Assembly: GCA_022616575.1 (NCBI GenBank)
Contig: JAKEEN010000212.1
Span: 1 to 5,198, forward strand
Origin: Flammeovirgaceae bacterium
Lineage (GTDB): Bacteria; Bacteroidota; Bacteroidia; Cytophagales; Cyclobacteriaceae
Direction: 5' to 3'
Length of the DNA: 5,198 nucleotides
Shown piece by piece: positions 1 to 5,198 of this stretch. Position 1 is the stretch's first letter, and each line of letters starts with the position of its first letter. The position numbers and the translations under genes are program-made. Under the pieces are notes generated by a model. It searched no databases. It was not told the DNA's origin and saw nothing but the letters and a program-made list of their open reading frames with translations.

Positions 1-2237
1 ACAATTGAGTTGGTGGTTGAATCAAGAAATCTTTTAGCGGTTTCTTTTTGAACATCCCCGATGCCTTGCTGCATAAAAAGTGAATCGCCAAATCCAGTCT
101 GGTAAAAAATCTGACTATAAAATTTCAAATTAAAAACAATTCCAAACGAGCTGTGAGCCATAAACGCAATCGCTCCCTTATTGGCTGCATTCACCCAATC
201 TTCCCCAAATAGGGGCTGACTACCGGCAAAAAAGAAAGCGCCTACGTTACACCCATTCATTAAAAGCACCGGGTACTTGCCCGGGTTGTTATAACCAAGC
301 ACCGGATCAGTTACATACCCGATTTGAAAGTCTGTTGCATCGGGTGCTGAGTGCCCGAGGAAAGTAATCATATTCAATCCTTTGTTTACCTGCTCGGCCA
401 CATTAATCAATTGTATGTCGGTAGACTGTTTAGCAATAGGGGTTACATTTCCACCTAAATAATATCCTTCGGCAAAAGCGCCAACTTCTTGCAGGTAACT
501 GCGGAACAACTCAGGCTCTCCCTCATTAATACCACCACTCAAATGAAGGATATCTTTTCTATTCAATCCATCAAAAGGGCGGGCTTCATGTTCAATAATT
601 TTGTTCAGATAGTTGGCTACCTCATTGGCATTGGTGGCGGTTAATCTGCCGGTAGGCACAGCAGGTTCGTATGTTGTACCATTGAGCCCCGCAGTAAACG
701 CCATATCAGAACCGGGCATTCCTGCTGAAGGAACATAATCTTTGAAAATGGAAAACTTCGCTGCCCCGGGATTGCGATAATATCCCTGGTTTACATCCAG
801 GCCTCTGCCAATTAAAAAAAGATACTTGGGTATGTGCTGGCTGGTGAAAAACTTCATGAAGTTATAAATCGCCAGGGGTGTAGTCTCACCGTAGCTGAAC
901 TGATCAAAAAGCTGATTGATAGAAACAATCAACGTATCATAACTTCCCCCTGCCATGGAAGCCCTGTAGGTTGCATATTCTTTTACTACGTCATTATAGT
1001 CCAATGCAGGCTTCATTAAAGCCCTATTTGAAACAATAATGAAATCGTGATCTTCCGGGTTAATATTTCGAAAACTGACTTTTTTAATAGCTGGCGTTGA
1101 GGCAAGATTCGTTACAAAAAGTTTTCGCGATGAAGTTGTATTGGGAACTACTGCATTCAATGTGGTGGTCAATGTTGTACCGATGAGAGTAAGGTTGTAT
1201 GGGTCCGTAACATCATAAAGTCTCGATGCTGCCGCAGGCGATTCAATTTCGATGTATGATTTATTGTTTCCATTGGGCGCGAGGTAAAGAACTTTCTCTG
1301 CCGCACTGTTTACTTTTACTTGCTGGGGAAAAGTTAATTTCACATATGAAGCACTTAGACGGTCGGCCAGACCACTTACACCTTGCGCATTAATTCGAAC
1401 AACAAGATTGCCCGAGGCGGATATATCCGTCCATGTCAGAAATTGTGTGTACACCGGGGTTTGATAATTATTAAAATTCAGCGTTGATAAAACACGAAGG
1501 GATCCAGCATCAGGCCCGACAGAAATCTGTGCCTGGTGCGGACTGCTTATTCTTCCAACCAGCATGATTTCAAGGTTCGGCAGGGCAGCAACAGAATTAA
1601 TATCGGTAATGCCCGAAATGGTGTAATCAATGGATTGCCCCTGAGCAAGGTTGGTGCCCGTCCATCCTTCGCCCTGATCAAAGAACGTGTTTTGAATTAC
1701 GTTTTGAACAGCATAGCCGGTTGAATACTGATTCGATAAAACAAGCAACCGTTCCTGGTATTGAAAAGTCTCTTTGGGAAGATTATCTACATTCACTTCA
1801 GAGAAAAAATCCATGCGCTTTCCAAGTACCGGCAACGGATTGTACGTAAGAAAATAGAATGTACTATCGCTAAATAAGTTATAGTAGGGATGAGGTTGCG
1901 CGGAAGCAGGTTTGTAAAGTGAAGAATCGAGGGTACCATCATTTTTTCTTCCATAGAATTCAATAAAGTCGGAAGTGTTAAAAACGGCATCACTCTCCCC
2001 TTCTACGTATATACTTACTTCTTCACCCCGATGGAATAGTTGAATTCTTCGTGGATCGGCCGTGCCAACGGGAAAACCTGCGGCCTGAAGATTGGCATGC
2101 GTTAACCGGTATAGGCCATCTTTTACGATAGGTATCTTAAAATACTGCTGATTGAACTGAATCCACTCGTTACCAACCTGGGCATTGGTTAGAAAAGTAA
2201 CTAAACACAGAATAATGCTGGTGAAAAAATGCTTCAT
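1..2237 (-). CDS. porU2: C25 (gingipain-type) cysteine peptidase, putative T9SS sortase PorU2-like, C-terminus cut off by window edge
   Basis: Translating the minus strand from ATG at 2237 gives 745 uninterrupted codons to base 1 with no stop, so the gene is 3'-partial. Residues 1-19 look like a Sec signal peptide (MKHFFTSIILCLVTFLTNA, cleavage before Q20). The mature N-terminus has the segment YFKIPIVKDGLYRLT (32-46) and FYGRKNDG (94-101), typical of PorU/PorU2-like proteins. A beta-rich middle follows, and the C25 domain begins near residue 395 (DHDFIIVSNRAL). Inside it are LFLIGRG (about 473-479), GSDMAF (D511), PTGRL (528-532), the probable catalytic His629 in FLGHSAPDATDF, and the probable nucleophile Cys663 in LLMNGCNVGAFF. 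Family knowledge: PorU removes C-terminal sorting domains from type IX cargo at the outer membrane; PorU2 is a related protein of less certain role. Assigning PorU2 rather than another secreted C25 peptidase is inference, since the C-terminal sorting region is outside the window. Members often exceed 1000 residues, so much may be missing. The N-terminus is complete. Confidence 0.85.
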   Translation of the reverse strand, partial: MKHFFTSIILCLVTFLTNAQVGNEWIQFNQQYFKIPIVKDGLYRLTHANLQAAGFPVGTADPRRIQLFHRGEEVSIYVEGESDAVFNTSDFIEFYGRKNDGTLDSSLYKPASAQPHPYYNLFSDSTFYFLTYNPLPVLGKRMDFFSEVNVDNLPKETFQYQERLLVLSNQYSTGYAVQNVIQNTFFDQGEGWTGTNLAQGQSIDYTISGITDINSVAALPNLEIMLVGRISSPHQAQISVGPDAGSLRVLSTLNFNNYQTPVYTQFLTWTDISASGNLVVRINAQGVSGLADRLSASYVKLTFPQQVKVNSAAEKVLYLAPNGNNKSYIEIESPAAASRLYDVTDPYNLTLIGTTLTTTLNAVVPNTTSSRKLFVTNLASTPAIKKVSFRNINPEDHDFIIVSNRALMKPALDYNDVVKEYATYRASMAGGSYDTLIVSINQLFDQFSYGETTPLAIYNFMKFFTSQHIPKYLFLIGRGLDVNQGYYRNPGAAKFSIFKDYVPSAGMPGSDMAFTAGLNGTTYEPAVPTGRLTATNANEVANYLNKIIEHEARPFDGLNRKDILHLSGGINEGEPELFRSYLQEVGAFAEGYYLGGNVTPIAKQSTDIQLINVAEQVNKGLNMITFLGHSAPDATDFQIGYVTDPVLGYNNPGKYPVLLMNGCNVGAFFFAGSQPLFGEDWVNAANKGAIAFMAHSSFGIVFNLKFYSQIFYQTGFGDSLFMQQGIGDVQKETAKRFLDSTTNSI

Positions 2238-2407
2238 GCAAGGGCCTTCCATTCGATATTCATACCCGAAACCGGCTTTATGTAAATGACTCTTATTGGC
2301 CACCTGTGTGCAATTTAGGATGATGGAACCGCAAAGAAAAATTGACCTCGCATTTGAAACGGTTTTGACATCATTGCGAAAGACCGGAATTAATCCCTAT
2401 TTAAAGT
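2238..2407. other. Divergent intergenic region between the C25 peptidase and the acyltransferase
   Basis: This 170-bp spacer must hold the 5' control regions of both divergent genes. A TTGACA hexamer on the plus strand (2365-2370) resembles a sigma-70 -35 box, but the sequence 17 bp downstream (AATTAA) is a poor -10 box. I found no clean Bacteroidota -7 element (TAnnTTTG) on either strand; the nearest on the minus strand is TAAATTG, one base short. No strong hairpin, repeat or small gene is evident. Separate, unidentified promoters for the two genes are the likely arrangement. Confidence 0.5.
2245..2250 (-). promoter_or_regulatory. Shine-Dalgarno-like site deciding the peptidase start
   Basis: Read on the minus strand this is GGAAGG, ending 7 nt before the ATG at 2237. 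A second in-frame ATG lies at 2252, adding MEGPC in front of the signal peptide. The purine-rich site favours 2237 because it is properly spaced for that codon and directly follows the 2252 ATG. A start giving MKHFF is also the usual form for a signal peptide. Shine-Dalgarno use is weak in Bacteroidota, so this is supporting rather than decisive evidence. Confidence 0.5.
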
Positions 2408-3502
2408 GTGAAGAGTTTTGAAGCTTACTTTCCCCCGCTCACCGGCTTTAGGGCTTTAGCCGCCTGGCTGGTTTTAATATTTCATTATAATCCATGTGCC
2501 CCCGAGGGCACATTCGGACTTGCTTCAGCTATTATTAATGAGTGGCATATGGGTGTTTCATTCTTCTTTGTACTCAGCGGATTTCTCATAACCTGGAAAT
2601 ACTACCAGCGGATAAGTTTTACCTCCCGATATTTACGCGAGTATTTCCTGAAGCGCCTGGCACGCATTTATCCTCTCTATTTCATTCTCACAACCATTAC
2701 TTTCATTCTATACCTGGTTGAAAAAAAATCTTTCCACGGTAATGACGGCATTCTCTATTTTCTAAACCTCACTTTTCTAAAAGGCTTTTTTAATGATTTT
2801 AAATTCACCTTAATACCCCAGGCCTGGAGCCTTACAGTTGAAGAGTGTTTTTACTTTCTGGCTCCGCTTATTTTTCTTCTGGTCTCCAAAAAAAACTTTT
2901 GGCTATTTCTCCTTCCTGTGATTTTGTTCTCTCTTGGATTGTTGTTGACTTTTGTGTCAGCGGAACTAAGTGATCTTCTCACTCTAAAAACGTATGGTTT
3001 CTTCAAAAACAATACCTTCATGCTCACATTCACCATTTTTGGAAGGAGTTTTGAATTCTTCATAGGTATTGGATTGGCTCTTTTCCTGAAAAAGAAAGGA
3101 ACTGAACTTTATAGGAGAGCACACTTAACCTCGCTTTCCATTTTAATGCTTGCACTCTTTACAGGCGTTCTGGCATTTGGCAATCTTAGTCCTGCACTCA
3201 AGCTACTTATTCATCAAGGGCTCATTCCCCTTTCCGCTGGCGTACTTATATTGGGGCTTGTTAAAGAGAACTCAATTGTCAAAAGCATTCTTGCTTCTAA
3301 ACCGCTTGAGCTTTTAGGCAAATCATCATACGCTCTTTACCTGGTTCATATCGGGTTTATTCCAACATGGGCCGCAGCCTACATTTCAGACAACAGCTTT
3401 GTGATTGCACTGATTGTAGTGGCCAGTTCTTATATATTATGGAGGTGGGTGGAGGAGCCGCTGCATAAATATGTGCTCAAATGGGGCCGCAAAAGTAATT
3501 AG
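2408..3502 (+). CDS. Acyltransferase-3 family membrane O-acyltransferase (OafA/YrhL-like)
   Basis: A complete 364-residue polytopic membrane protein, normal for a single-domain acyltransferase-3 (PF01757) enzyme, with about ten hydrophobic segments. Family landmarks in order: FRALAAW with R15 and H26 in the first membrane helix (LVLIFHY); VSFFFVLSGFLITW (50-63); LKRLARIYPLYF (81-92); QAWSLTVEECFYF (138-150) with W140 and E145; GRSFEFFIGIGLALF (212-226); LGKSSYALYLVH (303-314); and WVEEPLHKYV (347-356). These enzymes move acyl groups, usually acetyl, across the inner membrane onto sugars of LPS, capsule, exopolysaccharide or other envelope acceptors. The acceptor here cannot be told from sequence, and there is no fused SGNH domain. 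GTG at 2408 is the forced start: an in-frame TAA lies at 2402-2404, and the next ATG would remove the essential first helix. No Shine-Dalgarno sequence is visible. The gene stands alone, divergent from the peptidase and 178 bp ahead of padR. Confidence 0.93.
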   Translation: MKSFEAYFPPLTGFRALAAWLVLIFHYNPCAPEGTFGLASAIINEWHMGVSFFFVLSGFLITWKYYQRISFTSRYLREYFLKRLARIYPLYFILTTITFILYLVEKKSFHGNDGILYFLNLTFLKGFFNDFKFTLIPQAWSLTVEECFYFLAPLIFLLVSKKNFWLFLLPVILFSLGLLLTFVSAELSDLLTLKTYGFFKNNTFMLTFTIFGRSFEFFIGIGLALFLKKKGTELYRRAHLTSLSILMLALFTGVLAFGNLSPALKLLIHQGLIPLSAGVLILGLVKENSIVKSILASKPLELLGKSSYALYLVHIGFIPTWAAAYISDNSFVIALIVVASSYILWRWVEEPLHKYVLKWGRKSN

Positions 3503-3588
3503 GGCTTGTTCATGCCTGTAAATTATTCTGTTCACTTCCGAACGAATCACTGCTACCATCTTAAGTCAATCAACAAAAAAACGGCATT

Positions 3589-3617
3589 TTTAAGCTTAAA
3601 TTCGATATTTTGAATTT
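3589..3617. repeat. Overlapping AT-rich palindromes in the padR upstream region
   Basis: Two perfect inverted repeats overlap. TTTAAGCTTAAA (3589-3600) is a 12-bp uninterrupted palindrome. AAATTC (3598-3603) and GAATTT (3612-3617) form 6-bp arms separated by 8 bp. They share the AAA at 3598-3600. The sequences are AT-rich, so chance is a real possibility. They could be regulator-binding dyads or part of a promoter region; no specific protein can be named. Confidence 0.35.
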
Positions 3618-3630
3618 GCGAAAGTTTTGG

Positions 3631-3672
3631 CAAGCTACTTGGTAATACACAGTATCAAGGAATTTGACCTTG
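3631..3672. promoter_or_regulatory. Candidate operator: cluster of four CAAG/CTTG half-sites before padR
   Basis: Four alternating half-sites occur within 42 bp: CAAG (3631-3634), CTTGG (3638-3642), CAAGG (3656-3660) and CCTTG (3668-3672). They make a short dyad CAAG-N3-CTTG centred at 3636 and a longer perfect dyad CAAGG-N7-CCTTG centred at 3664. The two middle sites also form an imperfect dyad, CTTGGTA-N8-TATCAAG, with one mismatch in seven pairs. The cluster ends 8 bp before the padR ATG. PadR proteins are dimers that often bind dyads at their own promoters, so autoregulation is a reasonable inference; no binding is shown by the sequence itself. Confidence 0.35.
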
Positions 3673-3680
3673 CATAAACT

Positions 3681-4022
3681 ATGAATTTAGAAAACACTCA
3701 GGTGCAGATGAGGAAGGGAATCCTGGAGTACTGCATCTTACACATTATATCCCGCGGAGAGGTTTACGCTTCAGATATGCTGGATGAACTGACTGCCGCA
3801 CGCATGATTGTGGTGGAAGGAACTTTATACCCCTTACTCACCCGTCTCAAAAACATGGGATTGGTCGAGTACAAATGGGTGGAATCAAAATCAGGTCCGC
3901 CTAGAAAATATTATAAACTAACCGATCGGGGTGCTAAATTTCTGCAAAAACTTACCGAAACGTGGGACGAACTCGTGCACTCTACATCCATGATAACCAG
4001 TAAATCAACTACCTCAGCATAA
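3681..4022 (+). CDS. PadR-family winged-helix transcriptional regulator
   Basis: A complete 113-residue protein, the usual size of short (one-helix C-terminus) PadR regulators. The PadR fold is plain: helix 1 around MRKGILEYCILHIIS (10-24), helix 2 around ASDMLDELTAA (30-40), recognition-helix region EGTLYPLLTRLKNMGL (46-61), the wing YKWVESKSGPPRKYYKLT (64-81), and a C-terminal helix GAKFLQKLTETWDELV (84-99) for dimerisation. These proteins are cytoplasmic dimeric DNA-binding regulators, usually repressors released by a ligand or stress signal. The start at 3681 gives MNLENTQVQMRKG, which fits my recollection of Bacteroidota PadR N-termini; ATG at 3708 (M10) is a less likely alternative. No Shine-Dalgarno sequence is present. 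The PspC gene starts 7 bp after the stop, so the two are almost certainly co-transcribed and PadR probably controls it. The effector is unknown. Confidence 0.95.
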   Translation: MNLENTQVQMRKGILEYCILHIISRGEVYASDMLDELTAARMIVVEGTLYPLLTRLKNMGLVEYKWVESKSGPPRKYYKLTDRGAKFLQKLTETWDELVHSTSMITSKSTTSA

Positions 4023-4029
4023 TCGTACT

Positions 4030-5198
4030 ATGAAAAAGAATATAAGCATCAACATCAGCGGCATCATCTTTCACATTGAAGAAGACGGCTATGATAGTTT
4101 GAAAAAATACCTTGACTCTGTAAACAGGTACTTCTCTAATTTTGAAGATAGTACTGAGATTCTGGCCGACATCGAAAGTCGCATTGCTGAAATCTTCTTA
4201 ACCAAACTCAACGAAGGCAAGCAGGTAATTACTGCCGATGATGTAAATAACCTGATCGCCACCATGGGTAACGTAAGCGACTTCAAAGCCGCTGAAGAAG
4301 ATCAGGAGTTTGCACAAGCTGAAACGCGTCAAAGTAAGTCCGAAGAGAAAAAAGCAGCTGCTCCATCACAGCCCAAGCGATTGTTCCGTGACCTGAAAAG
4401 AAAAATCATTGGCGGTGTGTGTGCCGGATTAGCAAACTATTTCAACACCGATCCACTTTGGATTCGTTTAGTGTTGGCCCTTCTCTTCTTTGCCTACGGC
4501 TTCGGTATTCTTGCCTACCTGATTTTATGGATCGTTATCCCCGGTTCAAACGAGTTGGAAGATACCAGCAGCGATAAAAAAATGTTCCGCGACCCTGAGC
4601 AAAAGGTATTAGGCGGTGTCTGCGGTGGTGTGGCTGCTTTCTTCGGGATTGACATTGTTGTTGTTCGCCTGATCTTCGTAGCCCTCACTTTTGCCGGTGG
4701 CCTGGGTGTTATCGCTTACATTGTGTTGTGGATTATTTTACCAGAAGCAAAATCGCTGACTGATAAAATGCAGATGCAGGGTGAGCCTGTCACCTTATCC
4801 AATATTGAATCAACTATAAAAAAAAATACAGGTAATGAAACTGGTGAAGAAAGTACCTTAACAAAAATTATTCTCTTCCCCTTCCGGTTAATCGCCATGA
4901 TCATAACAGCTCTCGGAAAAATTCTGAGGCCGCTTGTTGAAATTCTGCGTGTAGGTGTTGGTGTATTCATCACTTTCATGGGCATTGTGCTGGTACTGTC
5001 GGTACTCATATGCGGTGGAATTTTAATTGGTGTTCTTTCTGTGAACTCGTTTCAATGGGCATGGGGCAATGAGATTGCTACTAACTTACCCATCGAACCG
5101 TTTAGCCGGGCAATCAGCCCCCTCACGGGTATTGCTGGATTTTTCGGAGCATTTATTCCCAGCGTGGGCATCATGTTAATTGGTGTATCCATCATTGC
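4030..5198 (+). CDS. PspC-domain membrane protein with two tandem PspC domains, C-terminus cut off by window edge
   Basis: The frame is open from ATG 4030 to the window end: 389 codons plus two bases, 3'-partial. Residues 1-85 form a soluble domain starting MKKNISINISGIIFHIEEDG, typical of Bacteroidota PspC proteins, with ILADIESRIAEIF (44-56) and KQVITADDVNNLIATMG (64-80). A charged linker (86-116) follows. PspC domain 1 spans about 117-171 (IGGVCAGLANYF, then a hydrophobic helix ending ILWIVIP). PspC domain 2 spans about 184-238 (LGGVCGGVAAFFGID, ending VLWIILP). Further membrane segments lie near 306-335 and 365-389. The proteobacterial PspC is an inner-membrane component of the phage-shock envelope-stress response; the role of the Bacteroidota version is not established, so envelope-stress or membrane-homeostasis function is inference. 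It follows padR by 7 bp without its own Shine-Dalgarno sequence and is probably its main regulatory target. Calling it pspC itself would overstate the equivalence. Confidence 0.95.
   Translation, partial: MKKNISINISGIIFHIEEDGYDSLKKYLDSVNRYFSNFEDSTEILADIESRIAEIFLTKLNEGKQVITADDVNNLIATMGNVSDFKAAEEDQEFAQAETRQSKSEEKKAAAPSQPKRLFRDLKRKIIGGVCAGLANYFNTDPLWIRLVLALLFFAYGFGILAYLILWIVIPGSNELEDTSSDKKMFRDPEQKVLGGVCGGVAAFFGIDIVVVRLIFVALTFAGGLGVIAYIVLWIILPEAKSLTDKMQMQGEPVTLSNIESTIKKNTGNETGEESTLTKIILFPFRLIAMIITALGKILRPLVEILRVGVGVFITFMGIVLVLSVLICGGILIGVLSVNSFQWAWGNEIATNLPIEPFSRAISPLTGIAGFFGAFIPSVGIMLIGVSII

Larger units (their letters stand above)
3503..3680 (+). other. AT-rich intergenic region upstream of padR
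   Basis: This 178-bp region separates the acyltransferase stop (TAG, 3500-3502) from the padR ATG. Its right half is rich in inverted repeats, annotated separately. No convincing rho-independent terminator follows the acyltransferase: the only pairing near its end, GGC/GCC around an 8-nt loop, is too weak and lacks a T-run. Fragments resembling the Bacteroidota -7 box occur (TGAATTTG at 3611-3618, GGAATTTG at 3659-3666), but neither is a full match with a well-placed upstream TTG. A promoter for the padR-PspC operon should nevertheless lie here. Confidence 0.5.

Noticed and set aside
834..1993. Short open frames on both strands (834-1019 +, 1536-1724 +, 1793-1993 -) inside the peptidase gene
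   Set aside because: The minus-strand frame from 2237 to 1 is continuously open and carries recognisable C25 peptidase motifs; the short frames give no recognisable protein and are shadows of it.
2365..2393. TTGACA as a sigma-70 promoter for the acyltransferase
   Set aside because: The -10 position with a 17-bp spacer reads AATTAA, a poor match, and Bacteroidota primary sigma factors mainly use a different -33/-7 consensus. A single hexamer is not enough.
2851..3063. 70-codon minus-strand frame inside the acyltransferase
   Set aside because: It lies fully antisense to a well-supported gene, and its lysine- and arginine-rich translation matches nothing recognisable.
3575..3591. A-tract, CGGC and T-tract resembling a terminator hairpin
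   Set aside because: The only stem is five A-T pairs around a 6-nt loop, too weak for a rho-independent terminator of the acyltransferase.
4089..5009. Minus-strand frames at 4089-4286 and 4716-5009 inside the PspC gene
   Set aside because: Both are antisense to an open frame with clear domain structure and show no family features.
1..5198. A novel multi-gene system (secretion, defence or mobile island) spanning the window
   Set aside because: The genes fall into three separate transcription units of common families. There is no integrase, transposase, terminal repeat, toxin-antitoxin pair or defence-type domain, and no obvious abrupt change in composition by eye.

Overview
The window looks like ordinary chromosomal DNA from a member of the Bacteroidota, probably a Cytophagales-type bacterium. 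Four things point there: a gingipain-type (C25) peptidase of the kind linked to type IX secretion, a PadR/PspC gene pair whose PspC protein has the N-terminal domain usual in this phylum, mostly absent Shine-Dalgarno sequences, and moderate G+C. The genus cannot be named from this sequence.

Layout: (1) Bases 1-2237, minus strand, are one continuous reading frame: the first 745 codons of a secreted C25 cysteine peptidase resembling the putative T9SS sortase PorU2. It runs off the left edge, so its C-terminus is missing. (2) Bases 2238-2407 are a 170-bp divergent intergenic region. (3) Bases 2408-3502, plus strand, are a complete integral-membrane acyltransferase of the acyltransferase-3 (OafA/YrhL-like) family with a GTG start. 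(4) Bases 3503-3680 are a 178-bp AT-rich intergenic region with several inverted repeats, including four CAAG/CTTG half-sites ending 8 bp before the next start codon. (5) Bases 3681-4022 are a complete PadR-family regulator. (6) Seven bases later, 4030-5198 is a PspC-domain membrane protein with two tandem PspC domains, running off the right edge after 389 codons.

The PadR and PspC genes almost certainly form one operon. A likely model is a small repressor controlling its own transcription and that of an envelope-associated membrane protein. The peptidase acts at the cell surface or in secretion, and the acyltransferase modifies an envelope glycan or similar acceptor at the inner membrane. 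Nothing shows that these two divergent genes work together. All four proteins belong to recognisable families and I see no previously undescribed system here. The most original local signal is the half-site cluster upstream of padR. There are no tRNA or rRNA genes, CRISPR arrays, insertion sequences or attachment sites that I can support.
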